Shown: positions 6,841 through 15,974, numbered from the stretch's first letter. The stretch: 64,000 nt of DNA from an uncultured Anaerolineae bacterium (GCA_903875215.1 CAIQVH010000030.1:124001-188000); one strand, 5' to 3'. A program made the numbers and translations. The notes: generated by a model from the letters alone, not told the origin.

Positions 6841-9708
6841 TTACGCGGTGCGGGTGTTTTCCCGCATGGCCCACAACAATTTTTCCTGATCGACAGGCAG
6901 ATAGTCGAAACGCACGCCGACGGCGTTGTAAATGGCGTTGGTGATGGCGGGCGGCGTGGGGATTAGCACGATTTCGCCTACGCCCTTGGCGCCATACGGT
7001 CCGTCTTTGGCGGGATCCTCGACGACGATCGCGGTGATCTCGGGCATGTGCATGATGGACGGGATGCGATAGCGCGACATGCGGTCGGTAACGACGTAAC
7101 CATCTTTTGTGATGAAGTTTTCGAGCAGAGCATGCCCGACACCCATCACCACGCCGCCTTCAACCTGTCCGCGCAGACCGAGCGGATTGATGGCGCGCCC
7201 GACATCATTGGCGGAGATGACGCGCAGCACGCGCACTTCGCCGGTATTGGTGTTGATTTCGACTTCGGCGGCCTGCGAGGCAAACGAGAAGGCGACGTGC
7301 ATGTCGCCGCCCTGGCCGAGCGGCTTGGTTTCGGGGGCGTGATACTCGTAAAGCACGCGTGGGTCTTTTCCGGCGGCTTTCATTTCGCTGTAAACCTGCT
7401 GCATGCTCAAGGTTTGCCCGTTGACCTGTACGCCAGCCGCGCTGAAACGGATTTGATCGGGCGCGAGATCATACTTTTCGGCCAGCGTAGCGCAGATCGC
7501 TTCGCGCAAAGTGCGGGCGGCCAACCGCGAGGCGTTGCCGGTGACGTAGGTCTGGCGCGAAGCGGTGGTCGGGCCGCCGTTGGGCGTCAGGTCGGTATCC
7601 ATGACCAGTACGCTGACCTGCCGGGATGGCACGGAAAGCTCTTCAGCCACCACCATCTGCATGATGGTCACCAACCCCTGGCCCAGTTCGGCAGCGGCGG
7701 AGCGCACCTGGAAACTGCCATCCGAGTAAAGCTCCACTTCCGCGCCGGAAGTGTCATCCGCGCCGCCGCCCAGGCCGGTATTCTTGAAGGCTGAAGCAAA
7801 GCCCCAGGCGTGAACCAAATGCGGCGCGCCGGGCACCGGCCGCGCCTTGAACAGTTCTGCGCGGCTCAAACCTGACACCTGACACATCTCACCTGACACC
7901 TTATCGATGCATTCCACCAGCCCGGCGCTTTCGCGCATCACCTGGCCGGTGCTGGTCTCATCGCCGACGCGCAGCGCGTTTTTGCGGCGCAGCTCCACGC
8001 GATCCATGCCGAGCGTTTCGGCGAGATTGTCCATCATGGTTTCAAAGGCAAACGCCGATTGCAAAACGCCAAAGCCGCGGAAGGCGCCCGCCGGGGGATT
8101 GTTGGTGTACATGGCGTAGCAATCCGCGTGAACGTGCGGGATTTTGTAAGGCCCCGCCGAATGGGTGGTGGCGCGCGTCAGGACCTTTTCGCCGAGCGAA
8201 GCATACGCGCCGGTATCGCCGTAAAGCTCGGTCTTGGCGGCGGTTAGCGTGCCGTCTTTCTTTGCGCCAAGTTTGACTTTGATCTGCGTGGCGTGGCGTT
8301 TGGGATGCACGATCAGGCTTTCGTGTCGGTCAAAGAGCAGCTTGACCGGCCGCCCGGTCAGATTTGCCAGCAAAGCGGCATGGATCTGCCCGGCGATATC
8401 TTCCTTGCCGCCGAAACCGCCACCCATCAACTGCCCGACGATGCGCACCCGCTCTTCAGGCCAGCCCAGCGCCCTTGAAACCTGAGTGCGATCCTGGTAA
8501 GGGATTTGCGAGCCGACATAAACTTCCATGCGCCCATCCGCGAGCGGCACGGCGATGCTGCATTCCGGTTCCATGAACAGGTGATCGGTGGCCGGAGTGT
8601 GGAAAGTGTGTTCCAACACCACGTCAGCCTCGGCGAAACCAATCTCGGGGTCGCCTTTTCGCACCTTGATATGTTTGAGCAAATTGCCTTTGGCGTGGAT
8701 TTGCGGCTGACCGTCTTCGCGGGCCTGCACTGCCGAACTGATCACCGGCTGAAGATCGAATTCCACTTCGATGAGCGCAACAGCTTCTTTGGCAATCTCC
8801 TGCGTTTCGGCGGCGACAATCGCAATCGCATCGCCAACGTAACGCACGCGCTCGCCAACGCCCACCATCACCGGCCAATCAAAAATCACCAGCCCGTGCA
8901 AATGTTCGCCGGGAATGTCAGCGGCGGTCATCACGGCCACCACGCCAGGCAGGGCGCGCGCCTTGGAAATGTCAATTTTTGTGACGAAGGCATGCGGCAC
9001 GCCCGCGCGTTTCACCGCGGAAAAGAGCATATTCTCGAAAGTAAGGTCATCCGTGAAAATCGCCGCGCCGGTAACTTTTTCCACCGCATCGGGGCGAATC
9101 TGCACCCGGCCAATCACCTGTCCCTGCTCGGCGGAGGGCGGCACTTCCGGCCCGGCGACGGGCTCGCCCGTTTCGAGGGCTTTGGCCGCGGCCAGGATGG
9201 AGTTCTCAATCGTTGGGTAGCCCGCGCAGCGGCACAGCGTATCCTTCAGCGCATGACGAATGTCCGCCGAAGTGGGCCGCGGATTTTTCTGCAGCAGCGC
9301 GTAGGAAGTCATAATCTGTCCGGGGATGCAAAATCCGCATTGCACCGCGCCGTGCGTGACAAAGGCTTCCTGCAAAGGATGAAGGCCCCCCTCGGCGCCC
9401 CCCTCGCCCCTGCGGGGCACTCCCCCCAAATTCGCAGAATTTGGGGGGAGACGGAGGGGGGCCGGGGCCAATCCTTCAATCGTTGTAATCGATTTGCCAT
9501 CGGCGCGTTCGGCGGGCGTGGAGCAGGAAAGCACCGGCTCACCGTCCATGATGACGGTGCAGGCGCCGCACTCGGCTTCGTTGCAGCCAATCTTGGTGCC
9601 GGTCAGGTGCAGGCGCTTGCGCAGCAAATCCGCCAGCGTTTCGCCGGGGATGGGCGCGAGGGTGTAAGTTTGTCCGTTTACGGTTAAAGAAAGCTGTGTC
9701 TTTTTCAT
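6841..9708 (-). CDS. xanthine-dehydrogenase-family protein, fused [2Fe-2S] and molybdopterin subunits
   Basis: The 955-residue protein fuses two subunits that are often separate. The N-terminal ferredoxin domain has Cys 42, 47, 50 and 62, and the second [2Fe-2S] domain has Cys 124, 127, 159 and 161. The molybdopterin part carries GGGFGGKE (429-436), AFRGFG with R544, and the catalytic base E912 in GAKGVGE. E436 and R544 match the purine-binding Glu and Arg of bovine xanthine dehydrogenase, which favours a purine substrate, as does the upstream nucleoside-type transporter. About 28 residues (82-109) between the FeS domains come from a palindromic DNA element, and a second odd segment (VSGEMCQVSG) comes from a short tandem repeat. 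AAAGGG stands 6 nt before the ATG. It follows the FAD subunit by 11 nt. Confidence 0.85.
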   Translation of the reverse strand: MKKTQLSLTVNGQTYTLAPIPGETLADLLRKRLHLTGTKIGCNEAECGACTVIMDGEPVLSCSTPAERADGKSITTIEGLAPAPLRLPPNSANLGGVPRRGEGGAEGGLHPLQEAFVTHGAVQCGFCIPGQIMTSYALLQKNPRPTSADIRHALKDTLCRCAGYPTIENSILAAAKALETGEPVAGPEVPPSAEQGQVIGRVQIRPDAVEKVTGAAIFTDDLTFENMLFSAVKRAGVPHAFVTKIDISKARALPGVVAVMTAADIPGEHLHGLVIFDWPVMVGVGERVRYVGDAIAIVAAETQEIAKEAVALIEVEFDLQPVISSAVQAREDGQPQIHAKGNLLKHIKVRKGDPEIGFAEADVVLEHTFHTPATDHLFMEPECSIAVPLADGRMEVYVGSQIPYQDRTQVSRALGWPEERVRIVGQLMGGGFGGKEDIAGQIHAALLANLTGRPVKLLFDRHESLIVHPKRHATQIKVKLGAKKDGTLTAAKTELYGDTGAYASLGEKVLTRATTHSAGPYKIPHVHADCYAMYTNNPPAGAFRGFGVLQSAFAFETMMDNLAETLGMDRVELRRKNALRVGDETSTGQVMRESAGLVECIDKVSGEMCQVSGLSRAELFKARPVPGAPHLVHAWGFASAFKNTGLGGGADDTSGAEVELYSDGSFQVRSAAAELGQGLVTIMQMVVAEELSVPSRQVSVLVMDTDLTPNGGPTTASRQTYVTGNASRLAARTLREAICATLAEKYDLAPDQIRFSAAGVQVNGQTLSMQQVYSEMKAAGKDPRVLYEYHAPETKPLGQGGDMHVAFSFASQAAEVEINTNTGEVRVLRVISANDVGRAINPLGLRGQVEGGVVMGVGHALLENFITKDGYVVTDRMSRYRIPSIMHMPEITAIVVEDPAKDGPYGAKGVGEIVLIPTPPAITNAIYNAVGVRFDYLPVDQEKLLWAMRENTRTA
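7871..7899. repeat. three copies of CCTGACAC within the molybdopterin-domain coding region
   Basis: Units start at 7871, 7878 and 7892. On the coding strand they give VSGEMCQVSG between conserved parts of the molybdopterin domain. The frame is kept. It looks like a small repeat expansion. Confidence 0.5.
9384..9463. repeat. Y-shaped palindromic element inserted in frame in the FeS/Mo gene
   Basis: Outer arms GGCCCCCCTC (9384-9393) and GAGGGGGGCC (9454-9463) enclose two hairpins. One is GCCCC/GGGGC (9406-9418) and the other is TCCCCCCAAATTC/GAATTTGGGGGGA (9421-9449). The element encodes roughly residues 82-109, Pro/Gly/Arg-rich, between the two iron-sulphur domains where family members go straight from TIEGL to HPLQEAF. 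An element with the same plan lies at 23715-23796. Confidence 0.75.
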
Positions 9709-9719
9709 GATATACCCTT

Positions 9720-10589
9720 TTATTTGGCCCGATCCCAGGCTTTGGACAGGGCGTTTTTCAATAAGACGACCACCAACTCGCGACGATATTCGGCGGTGGC
9801 GCGAGCCGGGCTGGTGCGGAACTTGGCTTCGGCCAGCAGGCTTTCCTGCGCTCCGAGGATCGTTTCAGGCGAGAAGATTTTCCCGGCGAGAAACGCTTCC
9901 GTTTGCCGGGCGCGGAAGGGGGTGGGTCCCGCCGGTCCAACAGAGATACGCGCGGCGCGGATTGTTTCTCCGTCACGTTCGAGCCAGGCTGCCAGGTTGA
10001 GAATCGGCAAAGCAATGCCCTGGGCGCGCATCACGCGGTTAAAGGCCGAGGCCTGGTGCGGTTTCCGCAGCGGCAGGGTAAAACCGACGATAATCTCATC
10101 CGCTTTCAGGGAAGATTTGCCCGGGCCGAGAAAAAGTTCCTGCAACGGCTGCAGGCGGCGGCCGGTGGGCGCAGCCACTTCCGCTTCGGCTTCCAGCGCC
10201 AGCAAGCCGATCATGCCATCCGCGGCGGGCAGGGCGTGGGCCACGTTTCCGCCCAATGTGGCTGAGTTGCGCACTTGCGGCCCGCCAATCAACCCGCAGG
10301 CTTCCACCAGCGATTGGGCGTGTTCCTGCACGAGCGGCGACTCGACGATGCGGTTGTGCGGCACGCCCGCGCCGATGAACAGCTTTTCGCCGCGAATTTC
10401 AAGCGCGCGCAGTTCGGCAATGCCGGTCAGATCAACCAGCGTGTGAACGGGGGCATGGTTGCCCTGCTGCAGGTCGAGCATTAAATCGGTACCACCCGCG
10501 ATGGGAATCACGGGCGGGGTGGCGGAGGCAAGCGCCTCCACAGCTTCTTGTACAGTCTGGGGGTGGAGATATTCTTTCCAGAGGTTCAT
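9720..10589 (-). CDS. xanthine-dehydrogenase-family FAD-binding subunit
   Basis: The 289-residue protein has the PCMH-type FAD domain: PVIPIAGGTDLMLDL near residue 30, IGAGVPHNRI, and GPQVRNSATLGGNVAHALPAAD around residue 110, the usual FAD contacts of CoxM/XdhB-type subunits. A C-terminal CO-dehydrogenase flavoprotein domain follows (SVGPAGPTPFRARQTE). It would pass electrons from the FeS clusters to NAD or another acceptor. AAAGGA lies 10 nt before the ATG. It is directly upstream of the fused FeS/Mo gene and downstream of the transporter genes, so uptake and oxidation appear co-expressed. Confidence 0.88.
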   Translation of the reverse strand: MNLWKEYLHPQTVQEAVEALASATPPVIPIAGGTDLMLDLQQGNHAPVHTLVDLTGIAELRALEIRGEKLFIGAGVPHNRIVESPLVQEHAQSLVEACGLIGGPQVRNSATLGGNVAHALPAADGMIGLLALEAEAEVAAPTGRRLQPLQELFLGPGKSSLKADEIIVGFTLPLRKPHQASAFNRVMRAQGIALPILNLAAWLERDGETIRAARISVGPAGPTPFRARQTEAFLAGKIFSPETILGAQESLLAEAKFRTSPARATAEYRRELVVVLLKNALSKAWDRAK

Positions 10590-10725
10590 AGGATCGGCGT
10601 CCTTTCACAAAGACTGAAAGTAAACGGGCGGCGGCACTTTTCGTGAGGACGAATTTCCTACGCCGTCGAGGTACTAGCGTACATCGCAACGACCGCCGAA
10701 CCCATGGTATGACCTGGATGCTATT

Positions 10726-10761
10726 ATCCGGATGATGCGAGTAAAATCGCATCATCCGGAT
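10726..10761 (-). terminator. perfect 15-bp stem-loop between permease and FAD-subunit genes
   Basis: Arms ATCCGGATGATGCGA and TCGCATCATCCGGAT flank a 6-nt loop. Neither strand has a T-run after the stem, so it may act as an mRNA processing or stability element between the transport and oxidation halves of the operon instead of a true terminator. The remaining 135 bp up to the FAD gene show no clear promoter. Confidence 0.45.
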
Positions 10762-10777
10762 GTTTGTGATTGCAGTG

Positions 10778-11746
10778 TTATAGTCCGCGCTCCCCGCGAA
10801 TATATGGATTTCCTAGCGCAGCGGGAGAGCCAATGCGTTTGCGCATGGCTTCGCGCGAGCCGAGGATCAGCACGATGACGGTGAAGGCGTAAGGCAGCAT
10901 TTGCAGGAAAAAGCCCAGGTACGAATTGTAATAGAACGGATTGGCCAGACCAAAAATCATGGTTGGACCCTGGATATCCAGGATCAGGCGGCGCAGGGCG
11001 CCAAATGCGTATGCGCCGCCCATGGCGCGGAATGGATCCCACTGGGCAAAAATCACCAGGCCGACGGCGATCCAGCCCTGGCCGCCGGTGGTCAGTTCAC
11101 TGAACCAGCCGGGAGAGATTGCCAGGCTGATGGTCGCGCCGCCCAGACCGGCAAAAGCGCCGCCCACGAAAACGTAGAGATAACGGGTCAAGAAGACGTT
11201 AATTCCAAGGGCATCTGCGGCGGAGGGATATTCGCCGACTGCGCGCAGGTGCAGGCCGGGGCGGGTGCGGTTGATGTAATACCAGGCCAGCGGGGTGATC
11301 AAATAGCCAAGATAGACGAGAATGCTCTGATTTGTAAAGAAGATTTGTCCCAAAAAAGGAATTTGGGTCAAGAGCGGAATGGAAAAGGCCGGGAGCAGGG
11401 AAATCGTCCCGGCTTTGCTCAACCCCTCACCGAAGACCAGGCTGATGCCGGTGCCCAGAAAGGTCAGTGAAAGACCGCTGACCACCTGATCGGCCTGCAG
11501 GGTGATGGAGATGAAGGCATGGATCTGGCTGATCAACCCGCCTACGAGCATGGCCACCACCAACCCTAACCACGGATTGCCGGTTTTGACCGCCACAGAA
11601 AACCCGCTCATCGCCCCAAGCAACATCATCCCTTCCACGCCGAGATTGAGCACGCCGGAGCGTTCTGCAAAAATTTCACCCAGGGTGGCAAACAATAATA
11701 CCGTTCCGGTGGTAACGCCAGCCTGTAAGATAATAATTGGATCCAT
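10778..11746 (-). CDS. BMP-type nucleoside ABC transporter, permease 2
   Basis: The 322-residue inner-membrane protein has about eight helices and the PF02653 family core, seen in FAERSGVLNLGVEGMML near residue 30 and in RAVGEYPSAADALGIN around residue 190, the cytoplasmic loop that contacts the ATPase. The order lipoprotein, double ATPase, two unequal permeases is that of purine-nucleoside importers such as NupABC/PnrA systems. It begins 3 nt after the upstream permease stop, so the two are co-translated. A stem-loop follows. Confidence 0.88.
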   Translation of the reverse strand: MDPIIILQAGVTTGTVLLFATLGEIFAERSGVLNLGVEGMMLLGAMSGFSVAVKTGNPWLGLVVAMLVGGLISQIHAFISITLQADQVVSGLSLTFLGTGISLVFGEGLSKAGTISLLPAFSIPLLTQIPFLGQIFFTNQSILVYLGYLITPLAWYYINRTRPGLHLRAVGEYPSAADALGINVFLTRYLYVFVGGAFAGLGGATISLAISPGWFSELTTGGQGWIAVGLVIFAQWDPFRAMGGAYAFGALRRLILDIQGPTMIFGLANPFYYNSYLGFFLQMLPYAFTVIVLILGSREAMRKRIGSPAALGNPYIRGERGL

Positions 11747-11749
11747 GAG

Positions 11750-12883
11750 TTAGGCCTCCTCGCCAACACGAACAATGCGGACTCGATAGCGCAGCAAGAA
11801 GTCACTCGCAATTAAGCAGACCAGGATAATGCCCTGGATCATTTTTGGGATGCCGGAGGGTTGGATCTCACGTCCGGCCAGGAGCAATGCGCCGAATAGA
11901 ACCGAGACGATGATGGCTACGATTGGGTTGAGCTTGGCCAACCAGGCCACGATGATGCCTGTAAAGCCGTAACCGGCCGCCACTGGCGAAGTCTGCAGGC
12001 GGTGGATGACGCCCGTAATTTCAGACATGCCACCCAGACCGGCCAGCGCGCCCGAAAGCATCATCGCCATGACCACATTTTTACTGATATTGATGCCGGC
12101 ATAATTGGCTGCAGTGGGGTTATCACCGATCAGACGGATTTCGTAGCCCCATTTACTGCGATAAATCACGAACCATAAAATGATCGCCACCAAGATCCCA
12201 ATCAACAGCCCAAGGTGGGTGGTCAACCCACGGAAGAGCGGAACACTCTTCCCAAAATCAAGCAGACGGGGCAGCCAGGCGGTTTGTGGAAACTTGGGAC
12301 TCATCTGGAAACCACCTTCAGACCAGACCCCAAAAACCCAGAAGTTCATCCAGGAAATGGCGATGTAATTCAACATCAAGCTGCTGATGATTTCATTCAC
12401 CTTGAAACGTGCCTTGAGAATACCCGGAATAAAGCCCCACATTGCGCCAAAGGAAATCCCTGCCAGCATCATGACTGGAATGAAAATCCAGGCTGATGTG
12501 GTTGCGGGCAAAAGCGGAGCCAGCACAACCGCGCTCGCGCCAAACGCGCCCATGATGAATTGACCTTCCGCGCCGATATTCCATAACTTCATCCGAAAGG
12601 CGATGGAACAAGCCAGAGCCGTAAACAAAATCGGGGTAGCTTTGACCAGGGTATCTGAAAGCACACCAATGCTTCCAAAAGATGCCCCGGCAATATGTGC
12701 ATAAGTCGCGAATGGATTTGCGCCGACAACCGCAATGATGATACCCCCCAGGATCAGGGCCGCAATCACGGCTCCAATTTGGAGCGCAGCCGAAAACCAG
12801 CCCGGTGGAGTATCGAGGCGCGGCTCAAATTGCAGTTTAAACGGAAATCTTTTCCGGGAATTTATTTGGGTCGATTCGGCCAT
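11750..12883 (-). CDS. BMP-type nucleoside ABC transporter, permease 1
   Basis: The 377-residue permease starts MAESTQINSRKRFP, chosen because AGGAG lies 9 nt before the ATG at 12883; a longer frame to 12916 would overlap the ATPase gene. It has the longer N-terminus typical of the first permease of these systems, a GAEGQFIMGAFGA segment, and RLIGDNPTAANYAGIN, the ATPase-contact loop. It would pair with the next permease to form the membrane channel. Its ATG follows the ATPase stop by 1 nt. Confidence 0.88.
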   Translation of the reverse strand: MAESTQINSRKRFPFKLQFEPRLDTPPGWFSAALQIGAVIAALILGGIIIAVVGANPFATYAHIAGASFGSIGVLSDTLVKATPILFTALACSIAFRMKLWNIGAEGQFIMGAFGASAVVLAPLLPATTSAWIFIPVMMLAGISFGAMWGFIPGILKARFKVNEIISSLMLNYIAISWMNFWVFGVWSEGGFQMSPKFPQTAWLPRLLDFGKSVPLFRGLTTHLGLLIGILVAIILWFVIYRSKWGYEIRLIGDNPTAANYAGINISKNVVMAMMLSGALAGLGGMSEITGVIHRLQTSPVAAGYGFTGIIVAWLAKLNPIVAIIVSVLFGALLLAGREIQPSGIPKMIQGIILVCLIASDFLLRYRVRIVRVGEEA

Positions 12884-12884
12884 A

Positions 12885-14522
12885 TTATTTCGCTCCTGTT
12901 GCGATTGGCGCCGCAATTTGATCCAGTGGAGTGCCGGTCATCATCAAACCGACGGTTTCCAGATCAGGCTCGCGTACTTCGCCCATCAAGCGGCCTTCGT
13001 AGATCACCGCCACCCGGTCGCTCAGAGAAAGCAGTTCTTCCAATTCTTCAGAAATCAATAAAATTGCGGCACCCGCTTCGCGCTGTGCCAGCAGCAGTTT
13101 GTGAATTCCTTCAATTGCGCCCACATCCAAACCGCGCGTGGGTTGAACAGCCACCAACAAAGCCGGATTTCCCGAAATCTCTCGCGCCAAAATCACACGC
13201 TGTAAATTTCCGCCAGAAAGCAGCCGCACCGGTGTATCTATGTTAGGAACTACAATATTGTAGGCATCTTTCAATTTTTGCGCAAAATGCTGCGCCTGTG
13301 GAATATCCAACATCCAGCCACGCGAAATTGGCTCATGGCGATAATTTTTCATGATGACATTGTCGGTCATGCTTAAATTGGGCGCAGAACCCACGTGGGT
13401 CCGATCTTCAGGGACATAAGCCAGCCCGTTTTCGATGGCAAATTGAGTGGGTTGGTTACTGATTTCTTTGCCACTCAGCAGGATTTTCCCTTCGGTACAT
13501 TTTCTCAGCCCGGAAATAATCTGCGAAAGTTCCCGCTGCCCGTTGCCTGCCACCCCGGCCAGGCCGTAAATCTCACCCTGGCGAATCTCGAAAGACATCC
13601 CGCGCACAGCCGGCAGCCCCTTGTCATTTTCAGCGTGGACATTCTGCACCTGCAGAACAACTTCTCCGGGCTCCTGTTTGGTTTTCTCCATCTGGAAGAC
13701 GACATCGCGCCCGACCATTAAACGCGCCAATTCTTGACGGGTGGAACCCAGGGTGGGGACACCTGCCGCTGTGACTTTTCCCTTGCGTAACACGGTAACG
13801 CGGTCGGCAATTGCCATCACTTCCTGTAACTTGTGGCTGATAAAGATCACGGACTTTCCATCGGCCACCATGGTGCGCAAAGTTGTAAAGAGGACTTCAG
13901 CTTCTTGGGGCGCTAAAACAGCGGTGGGCTCATCCATGATGAGCACATTCGCGCCACGGTAGAGCATTTTAAGGATTTCTACCCGCTGCTGTTCGCCAAC
14001 CGATAACTGCCAGATCTTTGCCTTGGGGTCAACTTCCATGCCGAAATGTTGGCCCAGTTCGGCGATTTTTTGGTCATATTGGTTAATATTCATCCGAAAA
14101 TTGGGTTGATCCATGCCGAGCAGGATGTTTTCGGTCACTGTTTGCGATGGTACCAGCATGAAATGCTGATGGATCATGCCAATCCCGGCTTTGATTGCAT
14201 CTTTAGGGGAATGAAATTCAACTTCTTTATGATTTACTGTAATAATGCCAGCTTCGGCACTGTAAAGCCCGGCCAAAACGTTCATCAGCGTGCTTTTACC
14301 CGCACCGTTTTCACCCAGGAGCGCATGAATCTCGCCCTGGCGTAATTCAAAATCAGCGTGATCGTTTGCCAGGACGCCAGGGAAGCGTTTGACAATTCCT
14401 TTCATGGTCACAACAAGTGGAATGTTTGCGGGGGTCTGGGTTTCGGGATGATCCATCTGGGCGCTCCCTATCGCTAAGTTCGGAAACAAAGTCTCGTTAG
14501 AGACTAAAGGCTCTGTGGTCAA
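12885..14522 (-). CDS. BMP-type nucleoside ABC transporter, double-NBD ATPase
   Basis: The 545-residue protein contains two ATP-binding domains, as in sugar/nucleoside importers. NBD1 has Walker A GENGAGKS, signature LSVGEQQRVEILK and Walker B VLIMDEPTAVL. NBD2 is degenerate at Walker A (AGVAGNGQREL) but keeps LLSGGNLQRVILARE and QPTRGLDVGA, the usual asymmetry of the family. The first 35 residues are variable and the exact start is uncertain. A hairpin in the 77-bp gap behind the lipoprotein gene probably lowers expression relative to that gene. Confidence 0.9.
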   Translation of the reverse strand: MTTEPLVSNETLFPNLAIGSAQMDHPETQTPANIPLVVTMKGIVKRFPGVLANDHADFELRQGEIHALLGENGAGKSTLMNVLAGLYSAEAGIITVNHKEVEFHSPKDAIKAGIGMIHQHFMLVPSQTVTENILLGMDQPNFRMNINQYDQKIAELGQHFGMEVDPKAKIWQLSVGEQQRVEILKMLYRGANVLIMDEPTAVLAPQEAEVLFTTLRTMVADGKSVIFISHKLQEVMAIADRVTVLRKGKVTAAGVPTLGSTRQELARLMVGRDVVFQMEKTKQEPGEVVLQVQNVHAENDKGLPAVRGMSFEIRQGEIYGLAGVAGNGQRELSQIISGLRKCTEGKILLSGKEISNQPTQFAIENGLAYVPEDRTHVGSAPNLSMTDNVIMKNYRHEPISRGWMLDIPQAQHFAQKLKDAYNIVVPNIDTPVRLLSGGNLQRVILAREISGNPALLVAVQPTRGLDVGAIEGIHKLLLAQREAGAAILLISEELEELLSLSDRVAVIYEGRLMGEVREPDLETVGLMMTGTPLDQIAAPIATGAK

Positions 14523-14554
14523 AGGATGTAGGACACTGAGCTTTATAAAGATAG

Positions 14555-14581
14555 GGGGCAGGGCTTTGCGAGCCCTGCCCC
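14555..14581 (-). terminator. intercistronic hairpin between the BMP lipoprotein and ATPase genes
   Basis: A perfect 11-bp stem (GGGGCAGGGCT / AGCCCTGCCCC) with a 5-nt loop. On the minus strand ATCTTTATAAAG follows, so it would be a leaky terminator. Such an element is common after binding-protein genes, keeping the lipoprotein in excess over the membrane complex. Confidence 0.6.
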
Positions 14582-14599
14582 TCCGTGATTGAAAAGAAA

Positions 14600-15844
14600 T
14601 TACTGGGGTAATTCAGCGGTGATGCCTTCAGCCCACCACTTCATGCAGACTTTGACGGTGCAAGGCAGTCCGTATTCGGGGAAGGCGTCGAGGTCAACCT
14701 GCTGCATTTTCTGACCAGCAGTAAGAACCACATTGCCCTTGTTGTCGTTGATCGGGCCGGTGAAGACATCAAAGCGGGTGAATTCGCCTTTCTGCATCTT
14801 GGCCAGGGTGTCGCGGACTTCCTGGATCACAGCCGGGTCGAGGTCCTTCATGCCAGACGTCAATTCCTGGCCTTCCATGAAGCCGTACAGGCCCAGTGCG
14901 CCGGTGTCGGCATCGAAGTAATCCCAACCGGGAACATAAGTCTTGGCGATGACGGCCTTGGTGATGCGGACGTATTCAGGACCCCAGTTCCAGTAAGGAG
15001 CGGTGAGGCAGCGTTCGACTTTGCACGAGCCAACAAAGTCGTAGGTGATGCCCCATTTGCCCTTTTCCTGGGCTACATCGGCCGGGGCGGGGGTGTCAGC
15101 GCCGGTGAAGACTACCTGCGCGCCAGCGTCAAACAACGAGGCGGCGCCATCTTTTTCAGCCACGGGATCGTGCCAGGTATTGATCCAGCGCACATCCAGC
15201 GTGCATTCCGGGCAGGTTTTGCGCATACCCAGGGCAAACGCATTGCCGAGGCGAAGTTCTTCGGGGATGGGGAAGGTCGCCATGTAACCAAGCTTCGGAT
15301 TGCCATCCTGTTTGGCGCGAGCGCCACCGATCATCCCGGCCAGGTACTTCATGTTTTCCATGGCGCCCATCAGGTTGCCAAAGTTGGTCTTGTTGGATTT
15401 GATGCCGGTCAGGTGGATGAACATAATTTCAGGGAACTCACCAGCAACAGTTTCCATCGGGTCGCCAAAACCAAAGGAAGTTCCGAAAATCATGTTGAAG
15501 CCCTTGCGAGCCAGGCTGCGGAAAACCTGTTCAGAGTCGGCGCCTTCCGGCACGTTTTCAATGTAGGCGACATGCACATCCGGGACTTCTTTTTCAACAT
15601 ACAGCAGGCCTTCATAGTGCGCCTGTGACCAGCCACCATCATCATGTGGGCCAATCAGAACCATCGCGATGTTGAATTTGCCTTCGACGATATCGGGGAT
15701 TTGCAAGGCTCCGGCGTTATCGGCGGGAGCAACGGCAGGCGCTTCGGTGGCGGCGGGCGCTTCGGTGGCCGGAGCTGTTCCGCAGGCGCTCAGGACCATC
15801 ATGAGCGCAACAAAAAGCACAACAATTTTGTACAGGTGTCGCAT
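14600..15844 (-). CDS. BMP-family substrate-binding lipoprotein
   Basis: The 414-residue protein starts with a lipoprotein signal (ALMMVLSAC, lipidated Cys about residue 21) and an Ala/Pro/Thr/Glu linker repeated as ATEAPA. The BMP/Med family core follows (PF02608): IAMVLIGPHDDGGWSQAHYE, MIFGTSFGF, then AGAQVVFTGAD. BMP proteins such as PnrA bind purine nucleosides, which agrees with the downstream oxidase. Four extra cysteines (CPEC at about 213, CKVERC at about 277) may form disulphides. AAGGAG lies 8 nt before the ATG. It is the first gene of the operon and has a 130-nt leader. Confidence 0.88.
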   Translation of the reverse strand: MRHLYKIVVLFVALMMVLSACGTAPATEAPAATEAPAVAPADNAGALQIPDIVEGKFNIAMVLIGPHDDGGWSQAHYEGLLYVEKEVPDVHVAYIENVPEGADSEQVFRSLARKGFNMIFGTSFGFGDPMETVAGEFPEIMFIHLTGIKSNKTNFGNLMGAMENMKYLAGMIGGARAKQDGNPKLGYMATFPIPEELRLGNAFALGMRKTCPECTLDVRWINTWHDPVAEKDGAASLFDAGAQVVFTGADTPAPADVAQEKGKWGITYDFVGSCKVERCLTAPYWNWGPEYVRITKAVIAKTYVPGWDYFDADTGALGLYGFMEGQELTSGMKDLDPAVIQEVRDTLAKMQKGEFTRFDVFTGPINDNKGNVVLTAGQKMQQVDLDAFPEYGLPCTVKVCMKWWAEGITAELPQ

Positions 15845-15974
15845 TTTTTCTTCTCCTTGAAAATGTTTTCAGTGTTAATCAAGCAACTGCGCGGTCGAGC
15901 GATTTATCTGGGGTCTTCATCACTCCTCTCTCAGGCAAAACCGACCTGTATAAAGTCATGGATGAAATATTGAC

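Noticed and set aside
8506-9687. 393-codon open frame opposite the FeS/Mo gene
   Set aside because: It is antisense to a clearly coding gene with intact domains, and its translation is rich in His/Arg/Gly with no family features, as expected of a shadow frame in GC-rich DNA.
15845-15974. Purine riboswitch in the leader of the BMP gene
   Set aside because: The three-way junction with its conserved loop bases is not visible in the 130-nt leader.
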